This document shows, one piece after another, positions 42,036-49,829 of a DNA stretch of 52,192 nucleotides; positions within the stretch are counted from its first letter, which is position 1; each line of letters opens with the position of its first letter. The DNA is from JAADEM01 sp965371855 (GTDB lineage Bacteria > Bacteroidota > Bacteroidia > Bacteroidales > Marinilabiliaceae): the NCBI GenBank assembly GCA_965371855.1, contig CBDUZZ010000033.1:1-52192 (forward strand), written 5' to 3'. Made by a program: the position numbers and the translations under genes. The notes under the pieces were generated by a model. The model worked only from the letters and a program-made list of their open reading frames with translations. It was not told the origin of the DNA and searched no databases.

Positions 42036-42064
42036 TTGTTTTGTTACAAAACAGATTATATTTG
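42036..42064 (+). promoter_or_regulatory. Promoter of the ferritin gene
   Basis: TTG (42036-42038) and a perfect TATATTTG (42057-42064) are 18 bases apart. The start codon at 42097 follows a leader of about 26 bases. A minus-strand TATATTTG for the divergent carboxylase operon is at 42023-42016. Confidence 0.65.
42038..42052. promoter_or_regulatory. Palindrome GTTTTGT-T-ACAAAAC between divergent promoters
   Basis: A perfect 7-1-7 palindrome that overlaps the -33 region of the ferritin promoter and lies upstream of the minus-strand -7 element. It could be an operator shared by ferritin and the carboxylase operon. Confidence 0.4.
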
Positions 42065-42096
42065 AGTAAAATTAACAAGGATAAAATTTCATAGTT

Positions 42097-42600
42097 ATGC
42101 TAAGCAAAAAAATAGAAGATATTTTAAATCGTCAAATCGAGAGAGAATCATACTCCTCTAATTTATACCTTGCAATGGCTGTATGGGCAGAATGCAATGG
42201 ACTTGAAGGCACAGCAAAATGGTTATATGCACAAGCCGATGAAGAAAAAATACATATGTTAAAATTTATCTCATATGTAAATGAGCGTGGTGGCAGGTCA
42301 ATAATTACAGCTATTGAGCAACCTCCTGCGGAGTATGCTGATGTAATAGAGGTATTTGATAAAGTGTTAAAACATGAACAATTCGTTACTGCTTCTATTA
42401 ATGAGATAGTTGGAATATGTCTTGAGGAAAAGGATTTCACAACAAATAACTGGATCCAGTTTTTTGTTACCGAGCAAATTGAAGAGGAAGCTTCTGTTGC
42501 AGCAATAAACGATAAACTTAAATTGTTAGGTGTACACAATCTTTATATGTTCGATAGAGACATAATGGGAATGAGAAGTTCTGGAGGCTCAGCAGAATAG
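42097..42600 (+). CDS. ftnA: Bacterial non-heme ferritin
   Basis: A 167-residue ferritin subunit, 24 of which would form an iron-storage shell. All di-iron ferroxidase residues are present at standard positions: Glu17, Glu50 and His53 (DEEKIHM), Glu94 and Gln127, with Glu130 for the third site and Tyr24 conserved. It oxidises and stores iron in the cytoplasm and protects against iron-driven oxidative damage. It is transcribed alone from a good promoter, divergent from the biotin-dependent carboxylase operon. Confidence 0.96.
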   Translation: MLSKKIEDILNRQIERESYSSNLYLAMAVWAECNGLEGTAKWLYAQADEEKIHMLKFISYVNERGGRSIITAIEQPPAEYADVIEVFDKVLKHEQFVTASINEIVGICLEEKDFTTNNWIQFFVTEQIEEEASVAAINDKLKLLGVHNLYMFDRDIMGMRSSGGSAE

Positions 42601-42768
42601 ATATACCTAAAATAGTTACCTCTTTTTTGAATATTTCTTCTCAAAAATGGGGAAAGGATTGGTGTATTCAGCTTGCAACAACACTATTATATTAACTAAT
42701 GATCCATTTGCAGTTTTGAATTTTTGGCAAATCAAAGTCGATAATTCATCAATATTGATTATCCAAAT

Positions 42769-44130
42769 TTATAATTTGGCATCAAATTCGCTCATTAGTT
42801 GTGTCAACTTCTCAACAACTTCAGGATATTGTTTTACCACATTGTTTTTTTCACTAATGTCGGTGTCCAGATTATAGAGTGATACCGGAAAATCACCATC
42901 TTTATCGGTATTCCATCCTCTGGACTTTTTAATATGTAGTTTCCATTTTCCCAATCTAAAAGCTTCCATTTCGCCATTTTTGGCATAAAAATAAAACGGA
43001 CGTTCAGGTATTTTAGTTGTTTCAGTGTGTAGTAGATATTTATTTATATCCAATCCATCCATTATTAAATCATTTGGTATTTTTGCACCTGAAATACTTG
43101 CAAGTGTTAAATATAAATCCAAAGTACTAACAAAATCATCACTTATTATTCCCCGAGGAATTTTACCCGGCCACACAATTATTCCGGGAACACGCTGACC
43201 TCCGTCCCATGTTTCAGCTTTTCTGCCTCTCAACGGCTTTGCCGAACCAACTCTGGGGCCATTATCTGATGTAAAAATAAAAATAGTATTTTCATAAATT
43301 CCCTCTTCTTTTAAGGTTTTTACTATCTCTCCGGCACTCCAATCCAACTCCATTATAACATCGCCATATAATCCTTTTTTACTTTTCCCTTTAAAAGCCG
43401 GCGAAGCATGTAGCGGTGTATGTGGCATATTATGGGCAAGATAAATGAAAAATGGTTTTTTACTTCTGTTTTTTATTTGATTAATAGCCTCTTCGGTATA
43501 TCTTTTAGTCAGGAATTGTTGGTCGGGACCACTTTCTATTAATTCAGTATTTCTATAAAAAGGAAGTGGCGGTGACTGAAAATCGATATGTTTATAATAG
43601 TGATTATCCATATCATTTGAATATGGCACACCATAAAACTGGTCAAAACCGTGGTTATTTGGCATAAAACTCTTATTATGCCCAAGATGCCATTTACCTA
43701 TGCATGAAGTTGTGTAACCATTTTCTTTTAGCATTTCTGCCATAGTATACTCATCAGTAGAAAGACCTCCCTCGGAAAAGGGAAAAAGAACTGCCTCGTG
43801 AAGATTACTTCTTTTAGGGTAACGACCTGTTAAGAGCCCGGCTCTTGAAGGAGTACAAACTGTAGCAGGTACATAAAAATTAGTAAACCTTATTCCCTCT
43901 GAAGCTAAACTGTCAAAATGGGGAGTTTCAAAGCCCTTTGCACCATAACAACCTACATCTGCATAGCCCTGATCGTCAGTAAAAAAAATGATAATATTTG
44001 GTTTCTTTTCTGTTTTATTATTTTCATTTTTACATGCCATTGTAACCAACACTAGTAAAAATACTATTATTATTTTTGTATAAAGATTGTAAGAAGACCG
44101 AAATTGAACGTTGGAAGTTGCATTGCTCAT
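42769..44130 (-). CDS. Cys-type sulfatase lipoprotein
   Basis: A 453-residue alkaline-phosphatase-fold sulfatase. A leader ends LVTMAC, so Cys33 is probably lipidated. The metal site starts IIIFFTDDQG (Asp52 and Asp53). The modification motif CTPSR (92-96), followed by AGLLTGRYP, shows that Cys92 must be converted to formylglycine. It would cut sulfate esters from sulfated glycans or small molecules in the periplasm or at the surface. The FGE-fold protein at 23808 lacks the catalytic cysteines, so maturation needs another FGE or an anaerobic radical-SAM enzyme elsewhere. There is no SusCD pair nearby. Confidence 0.93.
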   Translation of the reverse strand: MSNATSNVQFRSSYNLYTKIIIVFLLVLVTMACKNENNKTEKKPNIIIFFTDDQGYADVGCYGAKGFETPHFDSLASEGIRFTNFYVPATVCTPSRAGLLTGRYPKRSNLHEAVLFPFSEGGLSTDEYTMAEMLKENGYTTSCIGKWHLGHNKSFMPNNHGFDQFYGVPYSNDMDNHYYKHIDFQSPPLPFYRNTELIESGPDQQFLTKRYTEEAINQIKNRSKKPFFIYLAHNMPHTPLHASPAFKGKSKKGLYGDVIMELDWSAGEIVKTLKEEGIYENTIFIFTSDNGPRVGSAKPLRGRKAETWDGGQRVPGIIVWPGKIPRGIISDDFVSTLDLYLTLASISGAKIPNDLIMDGLDINKYLLHTETTKIPERPFYFYAKNGEMEAFRLGKWKLHIKKSRGWNTDKDGDFPVSLYNLDTDISEKNNVVKQYPEVVEKLTQLMSEFDAKL

Positions 44131-44275
44131 ATATTTATCTGTTTTTCATTATTTTAACAAGGTAGCATTTACAATCAATTACAACTCTATGTGCAACCCA
44201 GCCCCGGCACAGAAACATCTTCCTCATCTCCTGCCAATGTTCCAATACGGTCGATTAAAATCATATAGTTTTGTA

Positions 44276-45337
44276 TTAATACTTCCACTCTTTAGCAGCT
44301 TCATACATAGCAATTACATTTTCAACAGGCGTTTCTACTTTTAATTTATGTGAAGGGCCTAAAATAAATCCACCTCCCGGAGCCATTGCATCAAGTAGCT
44401 CTTTCACTCCCTGCTTAACCGTTTCCGGAGTTCCCTGTCTTAACAACAACTCTTCATCCAAAGCGCCTGAAAAAGTAATATATTTACCAAAGTCTTCTTT
44501 CAATCCGCCGGGTTCCATACCATCAGCACGGGTTTGGATAGGATCAAGTACGTCAGCTCCAAGACTAATCATCTCGGGCAACAGTTTTCTTACAGCACCA
44601 CAAGAGTGCATATAAAATTTAACACCATGCTGTTTTGGAATTTTAATAAAAGTTTCGATAGCAGGCTTACAGTAATGCTCCCATAACTCTTTACTTATAT
44701 TCAGACCGTCATGAGCTCCAAAATCATCAGCAATACGAATAAAATCAACGCCATCACCGGCATAATCGAAAAAGAGTTTAATAAAGTCTGTATAGAACTC
44801 CGTAACCCTATCAGCAACAGCCTGAAAAAATTTCGGATGATACATCATAACATCTATAAAGTTTTCCTTGCCGATAAGACGCTGCATAATACGGAACAAG
44901 CCGGGGGAAGAATAACCCGGAGCACTCATTATAGCATAATCTTTGTATTTCTCAACGAGTTCAGGAAGAACAGAAAAATCAAAAAGGTCAGTAGTGGGCC
45001 AGGGATAATCAACAATATCTTCGGGTTCTGTAATGCCGGCCAGAGGGAACGTATCAGCATCCCAATATTCAAACTCTCCGTTTTTAACTCTTGAATAACC
45101 AACACCCCAAATATCTTTTTTAACTTTTTTATCCCAGTCAATCAGGTTAACTCCGATATACTTAGGTTCTATCCATCTAAAATCAACATCCAAAAATTCC
45201 AGAAGTTGATCTCTTGTATTAAAACCGAGATGTTTCATTATTTTAATCCCGAAATCGGGCACATCCCAGTAAAAAAATGGCACGCGGTCAGGTTGTTCCT
45301 GGTTTAGTGCCATAAGAACTCTTTCCTTATGATTCAT
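44276..45337 (-). CDS. Uroporphyrinogen decarboxylase-family protein (methyltransferase-like)
   Basis: A 353-residue TIM-barrel protein of the UroD/MtaA family. It starts with the family signature HKERVLMALNQEQPDRVPF. The zinc-site motif MHSCGAVRKLLPEMI followed by LGADVLDPIQ resembles methylcobamide:thiol methyltransferases rather than heme-pathway UroD. Such proteins are common in Bacteroidota and Planctomycetes glycan regions, with few known reactions. No corrinoid protein is adjacent. It lies 145 bases upstream of the sulfatase gene on the same strand, so a link to sulfated or methylated substrates is possible. Confidence 0.85.
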   Translation of the reverse strand: MNHKERVLMALNQEQPDRVPFFYWDVPDFGIKIMKHLGFNTRDQLLEFLDVDFRWIEPKYIGVNLIDWDKKVKKDIWGVGYSRVKNGEFEYWDADTFPLAGITEPEDIVDYPWPTTDLFDFSVLPELVEKYKDYAIMSAPGYSSPGLFRIMQRLIGKENFIDVMMYHPKFFQAVADRVTEFYTDFIKLFFDYAGDGVDFIRIADDFGAHDGLNISKELWEHYCKPAIETFIKIPKQHGVKFYMHSCGAVRKLLPEMISLGADVLDPIQTRADGMEPGGLKEDFGKYITFSGALDEELLLRQGTPETVKQGVKELLDAMAPGGGFILGPSHKLKVETPVENVIAMYEAAKEWKY

Positions 45338-45519
45338 AAATGGTGTTTTCGTTTAGCAAAAAGAAGTTTATTTACATCGCATTTATAAACGAAAAGTATA
45401 AAGTTTATGAGAGAAATCAAATTTTTGGTGACAAACAATCATTTTTCTTACACCAAAAACAGAGTAATAATTCACATAAGTCCGTTGAGTATCAAGGAAA
45501 CTAACCAAAAAGCGCCTTT

Positions 45520-46278
45520 TTATTTTTTAGGATATTTTAACATTTCATATAACATAATACCAGCAGCAACAGACACATTTAATGATTTTATCTTACCTGT
45601 AATTGGTATTTTACTGAAGATATCAGCAATTTCTAAAATATCATGTGAAATGCCGGTATCTTCAGCTCCTATCACTAAACATTTTGGTCCTGTGTAATCG
45701 GCTTTAGTATAATCGTCAGCACCTTTTTCAGTAGCTGCAACAATCTTAATTCCACTCTCTTTCAGAAACAGAATGGTATTATACAAGCTATTAACCCTGC
45801 ACACAGGTGTAATATGCAATGCCCCTGCTGAGGTTTTAATTGCATCAGCATTTACCGAAGCCCCACCTTTAATAGGAATCACAATAGCGTTTACGCCTGC
45901 ACACTCAGCAGTACGCGCTATGGCACCAAAGTTTCTTATATCTGTAACCCCGTCGAGTACCAAAATAAACGGCTCTTTACCCTCCTCGTAAAGAGTTGGT
46001 ATTATCTGCTCAATATTATAGTACACGATAGGTGAAATATATGCAATAACCCCTTGGTGGTTTTTTTGTGATATCCTGTTCAGTTTCTCAACCGGAACAT
46101 ATTGAAACGGGATTTTTTGTTCCTGCAACTTTTTAAAGAAACCTTTGAACAACTCTCCCTGTAACCCTTTTTTTATAAATATTTTATCAATCTCTTTACC
46201 TGCATCAATGGCTTCTTCTACGGCACGTATTCCAAATATGGGCTTCTCTCCTGCCGGGTTGTTTTTTTTATATTCCAT
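45520..46278 (-). CDS. rlmB: 23S rRNA 2'-O-methyltransferase RlmB (TrmH family)
   Basis: A 252-residue SPOUT methyltransferase. The N-terminal substrate-binding domain contains IFGIRAVEEAI and NHQGVIAYISP. The C-terminal knot domain has LDGVTDIRNFGAIARTAEC, then VIGAEDTGI and KIPITGKIKSLNVSVAAGIML, motifs 1-3 of the family. RlmB methylates G2251 in the ribosomal P loop in E. coli. It stands alone with 182 bases before the UroD-like gene. Confidence 0.93.
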   Translation of the reverse strand: MEYKKNNPAGEKPIFGIRAVEEAIDAGKEIDKIFIKKGLQGELFKGFFKKLQEQKIPFQYVPVEKLNRISQKNHQGVIAYISPIVYYNIEQIIPTLYEEGKEPFILVLDGVTDIRNFGAIARTAECAGVNAIVIPIKGGASVNADAIKTSAGALHITPVCRVNSLYNTILFLKESGIKIVAATEKGADDYTKADYTGPKCLVIGAEDTGISHDILEIADIFSKIPITGKIKSLNVSVAAGIMLYEMLKYPKK

Positions 46279-46398
46279 GTGTTTTTTGTTTTTTATTCAT
46301 ACATACGCGATTAAATAATTATCTTGTATGCCTGCCCTACTATCAATTGTTTTAAATTGTGATCAGGCAAGTGTGGAAATAATACCTAATTCCTTGCA

Positions 46399-46420
46399 CC
46401 TTAACCTTAACCTTAACCTT
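46399..46420. repeat. Short tandem repeat (CCTTAA)n
   Basis: Three and two-thirds copies of CCTTAA in the 155-bp spacer between rlmB and the ABC-F gene. Short enough to arise by slippage. Confidence 0.7.
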
Positions 46421-46433
46421 GTACCTTACACCT

Positions 46434-48383
46434 TTATCCCAGTTCGCTCCTTTGTTTTTCTATCTCTTCAAACTTTTCATTATGCAATTCCCACTCATAC
46501 AATAATTCATCCAGTCTTTTCTGAGCTTTTTCAAAATCAGTAAAAAGTCCTTGATCGGCATTATACTCAGGGGTATTTAAAGTTTCATTAAGCGATTCAA
46601 TCTTTTGTTCAATAACAGATATCTCTTTTTCATTGTTCTCAAGCTCCTGTTTTATCTTTTTATACTGTCTGTTTATAGCTTTCCGCTCTTCAAACGATAC
46701 TGAACCTTTTTTCTTTTGTTTCTTATTTGCTAACCTGGTTTTTGTTCCGGATGGCTGCATTAACTCCTTCAACGACTCCATTTTCTTTTTTTGCAAAAAC
46801 TCGAACACCCCGGATAGATGCTCCCTTATTTTTTTATCTTTAAATTCATACAGTTTTTGCACCAAACCGTCAAGAAACTCTCTATCGTGAGAAACAACAA
46901 TAACAGTACCCTCAAAATCTATTATCGCCTGTTTGAGTATCTCTTTTGAATGCATATCAAGATGGTTTGTAGGTTCATCAAGTACAAGAAAATTAACAGG
47001 CTCAAGTAACAGCTTAACCATTGCCAAACGTGTTCGTTCACCACCTGACAAAACAGAAACCTTTTTATCAACATCTTCACCACCAAACATAAAAGCTCCA
47101 AGAAGATTTCTGATTTTAGTTCTTATCGCACCAACAGCGACATTATCAATTGTTTGCAGTACGGTTAATTCATCATCCAGGAGCTCAGCCTGATTTTGAG
47201 CAAAATAACCGATTTTTACATTATGCCCAATTGTTAAATCACCTGTATAATCTAACTCCCCTAATAACACACGAGCCAATGTGGTTTTTCCTTCACCGTT
47301 TCTCCCAACAAAAGCAACCTTCTCGCCCCTTTCAAGAGTGAAATCTATACCACTTAAAACATTTAACGAACCATACGACTTAGAGAGACTGATTCCTTTA
47401 GCCACAACGGTACCCGACCTTGGAGCTGGTGGAAACTTAATATTTAGTTTTTTAGTGTCAAATTCATCTACTTCAATCCTGTCAATTTTATCCAGTTGCT
47501 TTATTCGTGACTGCACCTGAACGGCTTTTGTAGCTTTATATCTAAACCGTTCAATAAATTTCTCGGTATCTTCAATTTTCTTCTGCTGATTAATATATGC
47601 TGCCATTTGCTGTTCATGACGTTCTATTCGAAGAACAACAAATTTATCATAGGGCACTTTATAGTCAAATATTTTCCCCAGAGATATCTCAATGGTTCTG
47701 TTTGTCAGGTTATTCAAAAATGCGCGGTCATGCGATATTATAACAACTGCACCACTATAATCTTTCAGGAAATCTTCAAGCCACTGTATTGAGTCAATGT
47801 CAAGGTGATTTGTAGGTTCATCAAGCAGAAACAGATTAGGTTTTTTCAATAGTATCTTTGCCAGTTCTATTCTCATACGCCAGCCACCGCTAAATTCACC
47901 TGTGTTACGTGCGAAGTCACTCTGCTTAAATCCTAACCCTTTTAATGTTGTTTCTATTAATCCTGAATAATTGGCACCACCAAGCAGGTTAAACCTGTCA
48001 GTTTTTTCGTTTAAACGGTCAAGAAGATTCAAATATTCCTGCGATTCAAAATCCTCTCTTTCTGCTATTTGCAGGTTCAGCTTATCAATATCCTTTTCAA
48101 TACCTTTCAACTCTGCAAAAGCCATTTCAACCTCTGCTACTACAGTTTTTGAATTGGTATGCTTCATGTGCTGAGGCAGATACCCTATTGTAAAATCTTT
48201 TGGTAATGCAACAACACCTGATGTAGGAGGCATTAATCCGGCAATAATTTTTAAAAGAGTTGATTTACCGGCTCCATTTTTACCAACAAGGCCGATTCTG
48301 TCTCTTGTATTAACTAAAAAAGAGACATCATTAAACAACAAAAACCCGCCAAAATCAACGGTTAACTGACTTACTGAAACCAT
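46434..48383 (-). CDS. ABC-F family ATPase (ribosome-acting)
   Basis: A 649-residue protein with two ABC ATPase domains and no membrane domain. Domain 1 has Walker A GKNGAGKST (near 37), signature SGGWRMRIELAKIL and LFLLDEPTNHLD. An interdomain linker of about 80 residues (IERHEQQMAAYINQQKKIED) follows, then domain 2 with GRNGEGKTT (near 350) and LSGGERTRLAMVKLLL. The C-terminus is a long charged coiled coil (about 545-649). The layout resembles Uup/YheS-type ABC-F translation factors that bind the ribosomal E site. Antibiotic-resistance members also look like this, but nothing here points to a specific drug. Confidence 0.93.
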   Translation of the reverse strand: MVSVSQLTVDFGGFLLFNDVSFLVNTRDRIGLVGKNGAGKSTLLKIIAGLMPPTSGVVALPKDFTIGYLPQHMKHTNSKTVVAEVEMAFAELKGIEKDIDKLNLQIAEREDFESQEYLNLLDRLNEKTDRFNLLGGANYSGLIETTLKGLGFKQSDFARNTGEFSGGWRMRIELAKILLKKPNLFLLDEPTNHLDIDSIQWLEDFLKDYSGAVVIISHDRAFLNNLTNRTIEISLGKIFDYKVPYDKFVVLRIERHEQQMAAYINQQKKIEDTEKFIERFRYKATKAVQVQSRIKQLDKIDRIEVDEFDTKKLNIKFPPAPRSGTVVAKGISLSKSYGSLNVLSGIDFTLERGEKVAFVGRNGEGKTTLARVLLGELDYTGDLTIGHNVKIGYFAQNQAELLDDELTVLQTIDNVAVGAIRTKIRNLLGAFMFGGEDVDKKVSVLSGGERTRLAMVKLLLEPVNFLVLDEPTNHLDMHSKEILKQAIIDFEGTVIVVSHDREFLDGLVQKLYEFKDKKIREHLSGVFEFLQKKKMESLKELMQPSGTKTRLANKKQKKKGSVSFEERKAINRQYKKIKQELENNEKEISVIEQKIESLNETLNTPEYNADQGLFTDFEKAQKRLDELLYEWELHNEKFEEIEKQRSELG

Positions 48384-48630
48384 GAATAATTAGAATTTGC
48401 GCAAAGATAAGATATTGTTTGGTTATTTGTTGATTTGGTTATTTGTTGATTCGATGCGAAAATTCAAGATGCAAGTGCGACTTGCCAATGTGTATGGATG
48501 CGAAGGGCTGGCAGTATTATCAACATGAGTGTGCTATGCGCTACTCTACCGGGTTAGCGATTTATGTTTATAAACATTGTCTCGTCCTGAATTTAGTTTA
48601 CACTTTTTACTTCTTAATCCTGTTAGTTTG
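48384..48630. other. Intergenic region with 16-bp tandem repeat
   Basis: TTTGGTTATTTGTTGA is repeated exactly twice (48418-48449) in the leader of the ABC-F gene; fifteen of its bases also occur upstream of secA (23709-23723). The rest precedes the DUF4249 remnant and contains no credible gene. Confidence 0.65.
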
Positions 48631-48843
48631 ATGAAGAAGTTTTCTCTTGATGATATTGTTCATGTGGAATTGCATTCTATTAGTAAAGAAACCTATGATT
48701 ATTACAATACACTTAGTGATATTATAGGAGGAAATATGGAAGGAAGTTCTGCACCTGCTAATCCAACTACAAACTTAAACAATGGAGCTTTGGGATATTT
48801 TGGTGCATTTGCCATAAGCAGTAGAACTATTGTAATAGAATAA
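48631..48843 (+). pseudogene. C-terminal remnant of a DUF4249 lipoprotein
   Basis: Seventy codons from an internal ATG. The text resembles the last part of DUF4249 proteins: VHVELHSISKETYDYYNTL, then APANPTTNLNNGALGYFGAFA near the end. Full DUF4249 proteins are lipoproteins of about 280-400 residues, usually encoded after a TonB-dependent receptor; the other 80% and the receptor are absent. The open frame can be extended 18 codons upstream, but that part is not family-like. This is most simply a deletion remnant. Confidence 0.7.
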
Positions 48844-48949
48844 TAAAACAACCATTTTAGTTATTGATAATATTGTATACACATTTGCTTTATTAGGAGA
48901 ATATGGAAACGCACAAATAATATCATTATAAACATTGCTATAGAAAGTC

Positions 48950-49123
48950 ATGAATAAATTAATAAGTAAAATTTCAAATCTCTTCAGAAAGTATGGTATT
49001 AAAAGCGTAACTATGGGCGATATTACTAAGGAGCTTAGTATTGTTGGACTAAAAAAACTTAAAAAAATATTTGGAAATAAAAAAATAGTTATATATTTGC
49101 ACCCGAATAAAAAACCAAACTAG
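48950..49123 (+). pseudogene. Broken TetR-family regulator, N-terminal fragment
   Basis: A 57-codon frame (MNKLISKISNLFRKYG, then IKSVTMGDITKELSI and KKLKKIFGNKK). It aligns with the DNA-binding head of TetR proteins (F.KYGIKSVTMDDIA.ELGIS....YFGNK), but the helix-turn-helix is shortened and the ligand domain is missing. It lies directly upstream of an intact TetR gene, whose promoter is inside this fragment. Confidence 0.7.
49071..49099 (+). promoter_or_regulatory. Promoter of the tetR-exporter unit
   Basis: TTG (49071-49073) and a perfect TATATTTG (49092-49099) are 18 bases apart. It lies within the 3' part of the broken TetR fragment. The intact TetR gene starts 53 bases after the -7 element. 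Confidence 0.65.
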
Positions 49124-49151
49124 TCTAGAAGTGTAATAAATAAAAAATATT

Positions 49152-49733
49152 GTGATCCAACAAGACGACATAAAAGAAACTATCATAAATGATGCACAAA
49201 GCATTTTCAATAAGTTTGGCTTCAAGAAGACCACGATGGATGAAATTGCACAGGCAGCAAGAAAGGGTAAAAGTACGCTTTATCATTATTTTAAAAGTAA
49301 AGAGGAAATTTTTGCATCAGTACTTGAAAAAGAGAGTGATATAATGTATCGGAAATTGAATAAAATTACTATCTCCAATACTGACTGCAAAACTAAATTG
49401 AAAGTATATATTATTACAAAAATGAAAATGATTGACCAGTTATCAAATTTGGATAATGCGATTAACAATGACTTTCTTGATCACTTTCCCTTTATTCAGA
49501 AATACAGAAAAAAATTTGATGAATTAGAAAAAATACTTTTAGAAAAAATTTTGCAGGAGGGTGTTGACAGAAAAGAGTTTCAAATAGAAGAAAATAATAT
49601 TAAACCATTTGCATATAGCATTGCTATTATTATTAGAGGGCTTGAAACACCTTTCTTTATAGAAAAAGATGCAAAAATAAGTGACCTTGACACCATAATG
49701 TCTATATTGTTTTATGGCATAGCAAGGGAATGA
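49152..49733 (+). CDS. TetR/AcrR-family regulator
   Basis: A 193-residue regulator that begins at a GTG codon (an in-frame stop lies just upstream). The helix-turn-helix is at about residues 12-53: AQSIFNKFGFKKTTMDEIA, then KSTLYHYFKSKEEIFASVL. The C-terminal ligand domain is helical and not specific. It lies 96 bases upstream of an MMPL-type exporter on the same strand and most likely represses it or responds to its substrate. Confidence 0.92.
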   Translation: MIQQDDIKETIINDAQSIFNKFGFKKTTMDEIAQAARKGKSTLYHYFKSKEEIFASVLEKESDIMYRKLNKITISNTDCKTKLKVYIITKMKMIDQLSNLDNAINNDFLDHFPFIQKYRKKFDELEKILLEKILQEGVDRKEFQIEENNIKPFAYSIAIIIRGLETPFFIEKDAKISDLDTIMSILFYGIARE

Positions 49734-49829
49734 TTTTTTTTTGACCTGAACCCGACCAAAATACCAATATGGTCGGCAGGTGTGATAAGGGTAGATTGAA
49801 AATAGTACAAATTAATAAAAGAATAAAAT

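Noticed and set aside
42647..42877. Plus-strand open frame after ferritin
   Set aside because: It overlaps the 3' end of the sulfatase on the other strand and has no recognisable features.
46434..48383. ABC-F protein as an antibiotic-resistance factor
   Set aside because: The layout fits housekeeping Uup/YheS-type proteins; no resistance-specific linker feature or regulatory leader can be seen.
48580..48630. Possible insertion-sequence end (TCCTGAATTTAGTTTACA) before the DUF4249 remnant
   Set aside because: It vaguely resembles IS terminal sequences, but there is no matching inverted end, target duplication or transposase.
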